From the NCBI RefSeq assembly GCF_002024505.1, contig NZ_CP019402.1, forward strand, positions 1,426,001-1,490,000: 64,000 bases of DNA, written 5' to 3'. This document shows, one piece after another, positions 41,139 to 49,866 of this stretch. Positions within the stretch are counted from its first letter, which is position 1. Each line of letters begins with the position of its first letter. The notes under the pieces were generated by a model that ran no database searches, was not told the origin of the DNA, and worked only from the letters and a program-made list of their open reading frames with translations. This stretch comes from Plantibacter flavus. GTDB lineage: Bacteria > Actinomycetota > Actinomycetes > Actinomycetales > Microbacteriaceae. The position numbers and the translations under genes were made by a program.

Positions 41139-41891
41139 TCAGGCGCGTACGTACCGCGAGATCAGCAGCTCGTCCGCGCGCAGGAGGTGCTGCAACCGCA
41201 TCGGTCGCGGTGCTTCGGACGCGGGACCCGCAGCGACCCGGACGCTCTCTCCGCCGACGAGCGCCGGACTGATCGTCAGGCAGAGCTCGTCGACGGCGTC
41301 GGCGGCGATGAACGAGCCGAAGAGCGCCGGCCCACCCTCGCACAGGATCTGCCGCAGACCACGGTCGGAGAGTGCCTGGACGACTCGCGCCGGTTCGACG
41401 TGTTCCTCGCCGCACGCGACCACGTCGGCGACCGCCTCGAGTGCTGCGCGCTTCGCGGGGTCGGCGCGGTCGGTCGTCACGACGAGCGGCCTGACCGGAG
41501 CCTGGGTGAAGACCTCCGAGCGCAGGTCGAGGTCGAGCGAGCCCGACACGATCGCGAACACCGGGTGCAGGGGGAGGTCGTGGTCGTCGCGCCACATCGC
41601 GGCGTCGACATCGAGCCGCATGGCACCGTAGCCCTCGTCGCGCACGGTCCCGGCACCGACGAGCACGACATCGGCGAGTCGACGCAGGATGTCGAACACG
41701 GTCTTGTCGGCAGGGCCGCCGAGCCCGCCGGAGACCCCGTCGACGGTCGCTCCACCGTCCAGGCTCGTCACGAAGTTCACGCGGACGGTCGTGACGGAGC
41801 GGTCCTCGACGGTGTAGGCCGCCACGAGCTCGTCGACCGACAGCGGTCGGTCCTGCGCGGGGACCAGGCTCGTGATGCTGGGGGTGCTCAT
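41139..41891 (-). CDS. RibD C-terminal domain (pyrimidine reductase-like) protein
   Basis: A 250-aa dihydrofolate-reductase-fold protein like the reductase half of RibD. VRVNFVTSLDGGATVDGVSGG is the N-terminal motif, RLADVVLVGAGTVRDEGYG the NADPH-binding loop, and LRQILCEGGPALFGSFIAADAVDELCLTISP the conserved C-terminal block. A deaminase domain is absent. Stand-alone proteins of this kind may reduce riboflavin precursors or other pyrimidines; the true substrate is unknown. GAGGAG precedes the ATG. It lies 22 nt after the FolP2-like gene in the same direction, suggesting an operon connected to pterin or flavin chemistry. Confidence 0.83.
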   Translation of the reverse strand: MSTPSITSLVPAQDRPLSVDELVAAYTVEDRSVTTVRVNFVTSLDGGATVDGVSGGLGGPADKTVFDILRRLADVVLVGAGTVRDEGYGAMRLDVDAAMWRDDHDLPLHPVFAIVSGSLDLDLRSEVFTQAPVRPLVVTTDRADPAKRAALEAVADVVACGEEHVEPARVVQALSDRGLRQILCEGGPALFGSFIAADAVDELCLTISPALVGGESVRVAAGPASEAPRPMRLQHLLRADELLISRYVRA

Positions 41892-41913
41892 GTGACTCCT
41901 CGAGGGTTCCGGA

Positions 41914-42846
41914 TCAGACGTTGTGGACGGGCGCCACCGGTGCGCGGAAGCCGAGGATCGCCTCGGTCATCCGCACGGCCGCGATCGACTCGGGCACGGC
42001 GTGCATCCGCACGATGCGGGCGCCGAGGAGGATGCACGCGGCAGCGGACACCAGGGAACCCTCGAGACGTTCCGACTTCGGCCGATCGAGGGACTCGCCG
42101 ATGAAGTCCTTGTTCGAGACGGCGGCGAGCGTCGGCAGCCCGAGCGCGGCGATCTCGTCGAACCGTCGCGTGAGCTCGAGCGTCTGCACGGTGTTCTTGT
42201 TGAGGTCGTGCCCGGGGTCCACGATGAGCCGTGACTCGGGGATGCCGTGCGAGAGCGCGAGGTCGACGCGGGCTGCGAGGAAGGCGGCGACCTCACCGGC
42301 GACGTCGTCGTACTGGGGACGGGGATGCGGCTGCCTGGGCCTGGCGAGACTGTGCGTGATGACGAGGGTGGCCTCGCTCGCTGCGACGACGTCCGCGAGC
42401 GCCGGATCGTGGATCCCCGTGGTGTCGTTGATGACGGAGGCGCCCGCCGCGATGCAGGCCGCGGCCACCTCGGGGCGGAAGGTGTCGACGGAGATGACGA
42501 CGTCGCTCCGTGCGGCGAGCGCCTCGACGACGGGGAGCACGCGGTCGATCTCCTCGGCGGTGGGGATCTCCGGCCCGGGGGCGAACTTGGCTCCGCCGAT
42601 GTCGACCCAGTCGGCGCCCTGCTCTGCGGCGGTCACGGCGGCGTCGACGGCTCGGTCGAGTGAGAACGTCGCGCCCTGGTCGAAGAAGGAGTCCGGGGTG
42701 CGGTTGATGATCGCCATGACCGCGACCTGCTTCGAGAAGTCGAACGTCCGCGCTCCGATCCGGCGGATCGGTTGGCGGATCGGGGGGAGCGGGAAGCCGC
42801 CGGTCCGTTCGGGGTGTCGGTCTGACCGGGGCTCCGTGCTCGTCAT
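41914..42846 (-). CDS. folP: Dihydropteroate synthase family protein, FolP2-like
   Basis: A 310-aa TIM-barrel protein of the dihydropteroate synthase family. Loop 1 (MAIINRTPDSFFD, 44-56) is kept, but loop 2 reads GGAKFAPG (84-91) in place of the usual GGESTRPG. DPGHDLNKNT and SNKDFIGE also depart from the canonical forms. The same changes mark mycobacterial FolP2, a paralogue reported to lack true dihydropteroate synthase activity. Another folP elsewhere in the genome would be needed for folate synthesis. The ATG may be leaderless: CATGAT lies 6 nt upstream. Confidence 0.82.
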   Translation of the reverse strand: MTSTEPRSDRHPERTGGFPLPPIRQPIRRIGARTFDFSKQVAVMAIINRTPDSFFDQGATFSLDRAVDAAVTAAEQGADWVDIGGAKFAPGPEIPTAEEIDRVLPVVEALAARSDVVISVDTFRPEVAAACIAAGASVINDTTGIHDPALADVVAASEATLVITHSLARPRQPHPRPQYDDVAGEVAAFLAARVDLALSHGIPESRLIVDPGHDLNKNTVQTLELTRRFDEIAALGLPTLAAVSNKDFIGESLDRPKSERLEGSLVSAAACILLGARIVRMHAVPESIAAVRMTEAILGFRAPVAPVHNV

Positions 42847-42852
42847 GGGTCA

Positions 42853-42858
42853 ATCATG
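42853..42858 (-). promoter_or_regulatory. Weak -10 box (CATGAT) of the FolP2-like gene
   Basis: CATGAT on the reverse strand ends 6 nt before the ATG, matching the leaderless spacing but departing from TANNNT at the first base. Confidence 0.35.
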
Positions 42859-42958
42859 ACGCGTCCGGCGCGCGAGGATGCCGCGTGACGCGTCGTCCGC
42901 AGCCGATTGACAGCGGTGACCGGTGGGCGATGGGGTCATGGGTGTCGGTGGCTCGGCG

Positions 42959-42964
42959 TAGGCT
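42959..42964 (+). promoter_or_regulatory. -10 box (TAGGCT) of mfd
   Basis: TAGGCT ends 6 nt before the mfd GTG, which has no ribosome binding site. Confidence 0.6.
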
Positions 42965-42970
42965 GTCCCG

Positions 42971-45900
42971 GTGACGCTTCAGGGTTTGACTCACGCGCTT
43001 CGGCGCGCCGCAACGATCGACGATGCCCTCGCGTACGCGGGCAAGAGCGCGGACTTCTCCGTGATCGACGGGCTGCGTGCACCGCTCCTCGCGGCGCTCA
43101 TGGACGAGCGCGGTCGGCAGGGTGCCGCCCAGGCGGCCCTCGTCGTCACCGCGACCGGCCGTGACTCCGAGCGGCTCCGCTCCGCGCTCAGCGACCTCAT
43201 GCCCGAGGCCGAGATCGTCGAGTTCCCGGCCTGGGAGACCCTGCCGCACGAGCGCCTCAGCCCGAGCGCCGAGATCGTCGGCCGACGCCTGGAGGCGCTG
43301 CGGCGGCTCGGCGCCTGGACAGGGGAGCGGCCGTTCCTCCTCGTCGCGTCGGTGCGCGCCGCGCTGCAGCCCGTGGCCGACAACCTCACCGAGACCGCTC
43401 CGATCGAACTCGTCCAGGGCGGTCGCGGACACGACCTCGCCGCGATCGCGCTGCGACTCGTCGAACTCGCGTACACCCGGGTCGACATGGTGTCGCGGCG
43501 TGGTGAGTTCGCGTTGCGCGGTGGCATCCTCGACGTCTTCCCGCCGGTCGCCGACCACCCGTACCGGGTCGAGTTCTTCGGCGACGAGGTCGACGGCATC
43601 CGGGCGTTCTCGGTCGCCGACCAGCGATCGCTGCCCGAGCCGGTCGACGCGATCCGCCTGCCGCCGTCTCGGGAACTGCTCCTCAGCCCGGCCGTCCGGC
43701 AGCGCGCCGCGGAGATGCAGCACGAGTTCCCGAGCCTCACCGGCATCCTCGAGAAGATCGCGGAGGGCATCGCGGTGGAGGGCATGGAGTCCCTCTCCCC
43801 GGCCCTCGTCGACCGCCTCGTTCCGATCACCCACTACCTGCCGGATGGAGCGGCCGTCGCCGTCGTCTCGCCGGAGCGCGTCGTCACGCGGTCGATCAGC
43901 CTCGCCGAGACGAACCGCGAGTTCCTCGCCGCCGCATGGAGCGCCGCGACCGTCGGTGCGAACGCGCCGATCGACCTCGCCTCCGGCGACTTCATCTCGC
44001 TGGGCGCCCTGAAGGAGTCCGTCACCTTCAGCGCTCCCGGCCAGCCGGCGCCCGACCACCCGTGGTGGACGTTCAGCGGCTTCCGCGCCGGCCCCGACGT
44101 CGAGACGCTCCCGGAGCACCTCGAACTCGACGAGCTCCTCACCGTCACGGTCGACGGCGACACCGTGCCGAGCTTCCACGGCAACGTCGAGGGTGCCATC
44201 GAACACGTCGCCGACCGCATCCGCGAAGGGTGGACGGTCGTCGTCGCCGCCCGCGGGGTCGGGCTCGTCGAGCGCGCCGCGGACGTCCTCGCCGAGCACG
44301 AGATCGCCGCTCGCATGGTCGACGAGCTGCCGGCCGACCCGGAGCCCGGCGTCGCCTACCTGTTGCAGGCCGACGTCGAGGGCGGCTTCGAGCTCGAGAC
44401 GTCGAAGCTCATGCTGCTCGGCGAGACCGAGTTCTACGGACGCACCGCCGGATACGACTCGCGCCTGGTCAAGAAGCTCGCCACCCGACGCAAGAACGTC
44501 GTCGACCCGATGCAGCTCCGGTCCGGCGACTTCGTCGTGCACCAGACCCACGGCATCGGCAAGTTCGTCGAGATGACCCAGCGCGAGGTCTCGAGCGGCG
44601 GACGCAACCCCGTGAAGAGCACCCGCGAGTACCTCGTCCTCGAGTACGCACCCTCCAAGCGCGGCTACCCGGGCGACAAGCTGCTCGTCCCCACGGACCA
44701 GCTCGACCTGCTCACCCGCTACGTGGGCGGCGAGGCTCCGCAGCTCAGCAAGATGGGCGGCAGCGACTGGTCGCAGGCGAAGAGCAAGGCGCGCAAGGCC
44801 GTCCGCGACATCGCCGTCGAGCTGGTCAAGCTCTACTCGGCGCGCATGGCGTCGAAGGGGCACGCCTTCGGCCCCGACACCCCGTGGCAGCGCGAGCTCG
44901 AGGAGGCGTTCCCGTTCGCGGAGACCCCCGACCAGCTGCAGACCATCGACGAGGTCAAGGCCGACATGGAGCGCGAGATCCCGATGGACCGCCTCCTCTC
45001 CGGCGACGTGGGGTTCGGGAAGACCGAGGTCGCCGTCCGTGCCGCGTTCAAGGCCGTCCAGGACGGCAAGCAGGTCGCGATGCTCGTGCCGACCACGCTG
45101 CTCGTCAAGCAGCACTTCGAGACCTTCCAGGAGCGGTTCGCCGGGTTCCCGGTACACCTGCGGCCGCTCAGCCGGTTCCAGTCCGACAAGGAGGCTCGGG
45201 AGGCGCTCGCCGGACTCGCCGACGGCACGGTCGACGTCATCATCGGGACGCATCGGCTCCTCACGGACAAGGTGCAGTTCAAGGACCTCGGTCTCGTGAT
45301 CATCGACGAGGAGCAGCGGTTCGGTGTCGAGCACAAGGACGCCCTCAAGAAGTTGAAGACGAACGTCGACATCCTGGCCATGAGCGCGACCCCGATCCCG
45401 CGCACGCTCGAGATGGCGGTCACCGGCATCCGGGAGATGTCCACGCTCGCCACGCCACCGGAGGACCGCCACCCGATCCTGTCCTTCGTCGGTCCGTACA
45501 ACGGCAAGCAGGTCGGTGCGGCGATCCGGCGCGAGCTCCTGCGCGAAGGCCAGATCTTCTTCGTGCACAACCGGGTCTCGTCCATCAGTCGGGTCGCGGC
45601 GGACCTCGCGGAGCTCGTCCCCGAGGCACGCATCGCCATCGCCCACGGACAGCTCGGCGAGGCCGCGCTCGAACAGGTCGTGGTCGACTTCTGGGAGCGT
45701 CGCTTCGACGTCCTCGTCTGCACGACGATCATCGAGACCGGCCTCGACATCTCGAACGCCAACACGATCATCATCGACCGCGCCGACAAGTACGGACTGA
45801 GCCAGCTGCACCAGCTGCGGGGTCGTGTCGGGCGAGGTCGTGAGCGCGCCTACGCCTACTTCCTCTACGACGAGCACAAGCCGCTCTCCGAGACCGCCCA

Positions 45901-46582
45901 CGACCGGCTCTCGACCATCGCGGCCAACAACGAGCTCGGCAGCGGCATGCAGGTCGCCCTGAAGGACCTCGAGATCCGTGGCGCCGGCAACATGCTCGGC
46001 GGTGAGCAGGCCGGCCACATCGCGGGAGTGGGCTTCGACCTCTATCTCCGCATGATCGGCGAGGCCGTGTCCACCTTCCGAGGCGACGTCGCCGAGGGGC
46101 AGACCGAGCTCCGGCTCGAGCTACCCGTCGACGCACACATCCCCGAGGAGTACGTCGACAGTGAGCGGCTGCGGCTGGAGGCCTACCAGAAGCTGTCGGC
46201 CGCGTCCGGGCCGGCGGCCAAGGACGGTCAGATCGACCTCGTGATCGACGAACTCACCGACCGCTACGGCGAGCCGCCGGCACAGGTGAGCACACTCATC
46301 GCCGTCTCGAGGCTCCGCCAGCGTGCGCAGCGCTCGGGACTCAGCGACCTCATCGCCGTCGGACCGAACCTGCGGGTCACCCCTGCAGACCTCCCCGACT
46401 CCATCCAGACGCGGCTGCGACGCATGTATCCCGGCGCGAAGTACCTGGCCCAGACGAACACCGTCATCGTGCCGTTGCCGCGCGTCGGCGACGAACCGCT
46501 GGCCGACACCGACCTCATCGCCTGGGTGCAGCAGTTCCTGAACGCGATCTACCCGCTGCCGGAGGGCTCGACGTCGTCCTAG
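42971..46582 (+). CDS. mfd: Transcription-repair coupling factor
   Basis: A 1203-aa DNA translocase that removes stalled RNA polymerase and recruits UvrA. The N-terminal UvrB-like region (ATGRDSERLRSALSDLMPEAE, VDMVSRRGEFALRGGILDVFPP) is followed by the polymerase-interacting domain (RSGDFVVHQTHGIGKFVEM). The SF2 helicase motor includes LLSGDVGFGKTEVAVRAAFKA (Walker A), IIDEEQRFGVEHK (DEEQ box), MSATPIPRTLEMA and QLHQLRGRVGRGRERAYAYF. The C-terminal TRCF domain is present. Size and order are normal. Confidence 0.97.
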   Translation: MTLQGLTHALRRAATIDDALAYAGKSADFSVIDGLRAPLLAALMDERGRQGAAQAALVVTATGRDSERLRSALSDLMPEAEIVEFPAWETLPHERLSPSAEIVGRRLEALRRLGAWTGERPFLLVASVRAALQPVADNLTETAPIELVQGGRGHDLAAIALRLVELAYTRVDMVSRRGEFALRGGILDVFPPVADHPYRVEFFGDEVDGIRAFSVADQRSLPEPVDAIRLPPSRELLLSPAVRQRAAEMQHEFPSLTGILEKIAEGIAVEGMESLSPALVDRLVPITHYLPDGAAVAVVSPERVVTRSISLAETNREFLAAAWSAATVGANAPIDLASGDFISLGALKESVTFSAPGQPAPDHPWWTFSGFRAGPDVETLPEHLELDELLTVTVDGDTVPSFHGNVEGAIEHVADRIREGWTVVVAARGVGLVERAADVLAEHEIAARMVDELPADPEPGVAYLLQADVEGGFELETSKLMLLGETEFYGRTAGYDSRLVKKLATRRKNVVDPMQLRSGDFVVHQTHGIGKFVEMTQREVSSGGRNPVKSTREYLVLEYAPSKRGYPGDKLLVPTDQLDLLTRYVGGEAPQLSKMGGSDWSQAKSKARKAVRDIAVELVKLYSARMASKGHAFGPDTPWQRELEEAFPFAETPDQLQTIDEVKADMEREIPMDRLLSGDVGFGKTEVAVRAAFKAVQDGKQVAMLVPTTLLVKQHFETFQERFAGFPVHLRPLSRFQSDKEAREALAGLADGTVDVIIGTHRLLTDKVQFKDLGLVIIDEEQRFGVEHKDALKKLKTNVDILAMSATPIPRTLEMAVTGIREMSTLATPPEDRHPILSFVGPYNGKQVGAAIRRELLREGQIFFVHNRVSSISRVAADLAELVPEARIAIAHGQLGEAALEQVVVDFWERRFDVLVCTTIIETGLDISNANTIIIDRADKYGLSQLHQLRGRVGRGRERAYAYFLYDEHKPLSETAHDRLSTIAANNELGSGMQVALKDLEIRGAGNMLGGEQAGHIAGVGFDLYLRMIGEAVSTFRGDVAEGQTELRLELPVDAHIPEEYVDSERLRLEAYQKLSAASGPAAKDGQIDLVIDELTDRYGEPPAQVSTLIAVSRLRQRAQRSGLSDLIAVGPNLRVTPADLPDSIQTRLRRMYPGAKYLAQTNTVIVPLPRVGDEPLADTDLIAWVQQFLNAIYPLPEGSTSS

Positions 46583-46656
46583 CGGGCAGCAGGAGATGGG
46601 CCCGCGGGACGACAGCGTCGGTACCCGCGGCCGATCCGACAGCCGTCGTCCATCCC

Positions 46657-46662
46657 TAGCGT
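46657..46662 (+). promoter_or_regulatory. -10 box (TAGCGT) of the alpha/beta hydrolase gene
   Basis: TAGCGT ends 6 nt before the ATG. The GGAGGG between them touches the start codon and is too close to be a normal ribosome binding site. Confidence 0.55.
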
Positions 46663-46668
46663 GGAGGG

Positions 46669-47613
46669 ATGAAGAAGTTCCTCCGCATCGTCCTCACCGG
46701 GGTCGTGGCGCTCGTCGCGCTCGTGCTCGCCGGGCTCCTCACGACCACCATCGTCAACACCGCCGCATCGGCTGCTGAAGCCACGCGCATCGAGGAGTAC
46801 GGGCAGCGGGTCGAGGTCGACGGCAAACGCATGAACGTGTCGGTGACGGGAGACGGCGACCAGACGATCGTCCTGCTGCCCGGCTTCGGCACCGGTTCGC
46901 CCGTGCTCGACTTCTCGCCGCTCGTCGGCGAGCTCTCGTCGTCGTACCGGGTGGTCGTCGTCGAGCCCTTCGGCTACGGGCTCAGCGATCAGACCGACGT
47001 GCCGCGAACGACCGAGAACATCGTCTCTGAGATCCACGAGGCGGTCGCCGGGCTGGGCATCGACCGGTACGTGTTGATGGGGCACTCCATCGCGGGGATC
47101 TACGCGCTGGACTATGTCGAGCGGTTCCGCGACGAGGTGACGGCGTTCGTCGGCATCGACAGCAGCGTGCCCGACCAGCCGGGCATGGACGCCGCGCTGC
47201 CGGTCGACGCCCTGCGTGCGGCCAAGGCACTCGGCATCACCCGGGTCGTCACGGCGCTGTCGGGCGACCCGTACCCCGATCCGCCGTACGACCAGCACAC
47301 GCGTGAGCAGCTCGGGATGATCTCGCTCCGCAACACCTCGAGTGCGACGTCCTCGGACGAGATGTCGCGCATCGGTGCGAACTTCCGTGCGGCGAAGGGG
47401 AAGACCTTCCCGACGGACCTCCCGGTGCTGCTCTTCGCCCAGCGGGACAACCCGACGGTGGAGGGGTGGCTGCCGCTCCATAAGGAGCAGGCCGCGAGCG
47501 TCGACCGAGGCGAGGTCGTGCCGCTCGACGCCGACCACTACCTGCACCACACGACGTCCCGCGAGATCGCCGCGGACGTCGACCGCTTCCTCGCGACTCC
47601 GGGCGTCGGGTAG
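46669..47613 (+). CDS. Membrane-anchored alpha/beta hydrolase
   Basis: A 314-aa hydrolase with an N-terminal helix (FLRIVLTGVVALVALVLAGLL) that acts as signal anchor, placing the catalytic domain outside. IVLLPGFGTGSPVLDFSPL is the oxyanion region, LMGHSIAGIYALDYV contains the nucleophile Ser in GHSIAG, and LDADHYLHH near the C-terminus supplies the catalytic His. The acid is probably the Asp near LFAQRDNPTV. The substrate is unknown; ester or lactone hydrolysis is the family norm. It lies between mfd and an aldehyde dehydrogenase with its own promoter. Confidence 0.82.
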   Translation: MKKFLRIVLTGVVALVALVLAGLLTTTIVNTAASAAEATRIEEYGQRVEVDGKRMNVSVTGDGDQTIVLLPGFGTGSPVLDFSPLVGELSSSYRVVVVEPFGYGLSDQTDVPRTTENIVSEIHEAVAGLGIDRYVLMGHSIAGIYALDYVERFRDEVTAFVGIDSSVPDQPGMDAALPVDALRAAKALGITRVVTALSGDPYPDPPYDQHTREQLGMISLRNTSSATSSDEMSRIGANFRAAKGKTFPTDLPVLLFAQRDNPTVEGWLPLHKEQAASVDRGEVVPLDADHYLHHTTSREIAADVDRFLATPGVG

Positions 47614-47651
47614 CCGGTCGACGGGCCAGGCCGTCGGTCTGCGGACGGACG

Positions 47652-47657
47652 TATGCT
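47652..47657 (+). promoter_or_regulatory. -10 box (TATGCT) of the aldehyde dehydrogenase-mazG operon
   Basis: TATGCT lies 33 nt before the ATG, leaving a short leader with a GGAGGAA ribosome binding site. A -35 box is not obvious. Confidence 0.5.
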
Positions 47658-47690
47658 GGTGCCCACGATCCCGTCGAGTCGGAGGAACCC

Positions 47691-49142
47691 ATGGCGACCA
47701 GCATCCGGACGAAGCAGGAGCCGAAGGTGGTCGTGGCCGACGCCGTGGCCCGGCTCCGACAGACCTTCGACCGCGGCACCACGAAGCCCGTCGCTTGGCG
47801 GCTCCGCCAGCTCCGTGCGCTGAAGCAACTGCTCCTCGAACGGGGCGGCGAGCTCGAGCGGGCGCTGGCGACCGACCTGGGCAAGAGCGGTACCGAGGCG
47901 CAGATCACCGAGATCGGCCTCCTCGTCGGCGAGATCGACCACACGCTGAAGCACCTGAAGCGTTGGGTGCGGCCCCGACGCGTCGCGGTACCACTCACCC
48001 TCGCCCCGGCGTCGGCTTCGGTCGTGGCGGAACCGGTCGGCGTCGTCCTCGTCATCGGCCCGTGGAACTATCCGGTCCAGCTCTGCATCGGTCCCGTCAT
48101 CGGGGCGCTCGCCGCGGGTGACGCCGTCCTGCTGAAGCCCAGCGAGCTCGCCCCCGCCACGAGCGCCGCACTCGCGCGCCTCCTCCCGGAGTACCTCGAC
48201 GACCGTGCCGTCGCGGTCGTCGAGGGCGATGCGGAGGTCGCCACCGCCCTCCTCGCCGAGCGGTTCGACCACATCTTCTACACGGGTGGCGCCACCGTGG
48301 GCAAGGTCGTCGCCCGGGCCGCGGCGGAGCATCTGACCCCGATCACCCTGGAACTCGGCGGGAAGTCGCCGGTGTACGTCGACGACACCGTCGACCTCGC
48401 GGATGCGGCCCGCCGGATCATCTGGGGCAAGCTCATGAACGCCGGCCAGACCTGTGTCGCCCCCGACTACCTGCTCGCGACGCGGTCGGTCGCCGATCGG
48501 CTCGTCCCGTACCTGCGCGACGCGATCGCAGCCCTCTACGGCCCGGACCCCGCCGACAGTGCCGACTACGGCCGCATCATCTCCGACAGGCACTTCGACC
48601 GGGTCAGCGGTCTGCTCGACGGTCTCGAACCGGCCCTCGGCGGCGAGGTCGACGCCTCGGAGCGGTACATCGCCCCGACGGTCGTGAACGGCGTCGACAC
48701 TTCGGCGTCGATCATGCAGGAGGAGATCTTCGGTCCGATCCTGCCGATCCTCCACGTGTCCGGGCTCGAACAGGCCATCGCGCACATCCGGGCGGGGGAG
48801 AAACCGCTCGCGCTCTACGTCTTCAGCGACGACCGCGCCACGCGGAAGCGGTTCACGCGCGACACCTCCTCCGGCGCGTTGGCGTTCGGCGTGCCGGCCG
48901 CCCACCTCCTCGTGCCGGGTCTGCCGTTCGGCGGTGTCGGGGCCAGCGGGATGGGCGCGTATCACGGTCGCCATTCCTTCGACACGTTCAGTCACGCGAA
49001 GGCGGTGTTCTCCAAGCCGCTGTCCCCGGACACGCTGTCGCTCGTCTACCCGCCCTTCACCGAAGCGCGCGACCGGATCGCGCGACTGATCTCGAAGACC
49101 GGCAGCACCGACGGCCGCCGCCCGTGGGGAGCCCGTCGGTGA
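47691..49142 (+). CDS. Aldehyde dehydrogenase (ALDH3-like)
   Basis: A 483-aa NAD(P)-dependent aldehyde dehydrogenase. VLVIGPWNYPVQL starts the cofactor domain, FYTGGATVGKVV is the Rossmann segment, LELGGKSPVYV holds the general-base Glu, NAGQTCVAPDYLL the catalytic Cys, and EEIFGPILPI and PFGGVGASGMGAYHG are late conserved motifs. The short N-terminal domain (FDRGTTKPVAWRLRQLRALKQLL) is that of the ALDH3/fatty aldehyde class, so medium- or long-chain aldehydes are likely substrates. GGAGGAA precedes the ATG and the stop overlaps mazG. Confidence 0.92.
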   Translation: MATSIRTKQEPKVVVADAVARLRQTFDRGTTKPVAWRLRQLRALKQLLLERGGELERALATDLGKSGTEAQITEIGLLVGEIDHTLKHLKRWVRPRRVAVPLTLAPASASVVAEPVGVVLVIGPWNYPVQLCIGPVIGALAAGDAVLLKPSELAPATSAALARLLPEYLDDRAVAVVEGDAEVATALLAERFDHIFYTGGATVGKVVARAAAEHLTPITLELGGKSPVYVDDTVDLADAARRIIWGKLMNAGQTCVAPDYLLATRSVADRLVPYLRDAIAALYGPDPADSADYGRIISDRHFDRVSGLLDGLEPALGGEVDASERYIAPTVVNGVDTSASIMQEEIFGPILPILHVSGLEQAIAHIRAGEKPLALYVFSDDRATRKRFTRDTSSGALAFGVPAAHLLVPGLPFGGVGASGMGAYHGRHSFDTFSHAKAVFSKPLSPDTLSLVYPPFTEARDRIARLISKTGSTDGRRPWGARR

Positions 49143-49807
49143 GCAGCGAGCCCGTCGGCGAAACCTCCGCTGAGCGCCTCGTCGACGCCATGCGGCAGAT
49201 CCGCGACCGCTGTGTGTGGACGCAGGGCATCGATCACGACATGCTCGTGCCGTACCTCATCGAGGAGAGCTACGAGCTCGTCGAAGCGGTCGAGGCCGGG
49301 ACGCGCGACGAACTCGTCGAGGAACTCGGCGACGTGCTGTGGCAGGTCGTCTTCCATGCGGAGATCGCATCCCGTGACGCCGATGCACCGTTCGACTTCG
49401 ACGACGTCGCCGAGGCCGTCACCCGCAAGATGGTCCACCGTCATCCGCACGTGTTCGGCGACGAAGCAGCGCCGACCCCGGATGACGTGGTGCGCGTCTG
49501 GAACGCCGCGAAGGCCGAGGAGAAGGCGAAGCGCAGCAGCGCGCTCGAGGGGATCCCGCAGGGGATGCCGTCGCTCGCCCTCGCCGACAAGGTGCTCGGC
49601 AGGGCCGTGCCGCTCGGAGTCGGACCGATGGCCGTCGCCGATGTCGTCGACGACGAGGACGCCCTGGGGGAGCAGCTCCTCGCCGTGGTCGCTGCAGCAC
49701 GGGCGAACGGGCTCGACGCGGAACGGGCGCTCCGGGGTGCCGTCCGTCGGTTGAGCGCGCGGGTGCGGGACGCCGAGCGTCCGGTGGCGTCACCGACCGA
49801 CGACTGA
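49139..49807 (+). CDS. mazG: MazG family nucleoside triphosphate pyrophosphohydrolase
   Basis: A 222-aa all-alpha NTP pyrophosphohydrolase that cleans damaged nucleotides. EESYELVEAVEAG and DELVEELGDVLWQVVFHAEIA form the EEXXE-x12-EEXXD metal site, and HPHVFGD with a tail of KAEEKAKRSSALEGIPQGMPSL is typical of MazG. Only one full MazG domain is present, compared with two in E. coli MazG, as in many actinobacteria. The GTG overlaps the ALDH stop and follows GGGGAG by 7 nt; an in-frame GTG 15 nt earlier is less likely. Confidence 0.9.
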   Translation: MSSEPVGETSAERLVDAMRQIRDRCVWTQGIDHDMLVPYLIEESYELVEAVEAGTRDELVEELGDVLWQVVFHAEIASRDADAPFDFDDVAEAVTRKMVHRHPHVFGDEAAPTPDDVVRVWNAAKAEEKAKRSSALEGIPQGMPSLALADKVLGRAVPLGVGPMAVADVVDDEDALGEQLLAVVAAARANGLDAERALRGAVRRLSARVRDAERPVASPTDD

Positions 49808-49854
49808 GCGAGGTTCGCCGGGCGCCTGCTCACGGTGCCCGTTCCCCGTCATGC

Positions 49855-49860
49855 CAGAAT
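49855..49860 (+). promoter_or_regulatory. Weak -10 box (CAGAAT) of hisS
   Basis: CAGAAT ends 6 nt before the hisS ATG; the spacing fits the leaderless pattern but the sequence is off-consensus at the first base. Confidence 0.35.
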
Positions 49861-49866
49861 TGAGGC

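Noticed and set aside
42854..46018. A very long open frame on the strand opposite mfd (over 1000 codons), and similar long antisense frames elsewhere
   Set aside because: High GC content makes stop codons rare in shadow frames. The products are Arg/Glu/Asp/Gly-rich with no domain, and mfd has full motif support on the other strand.
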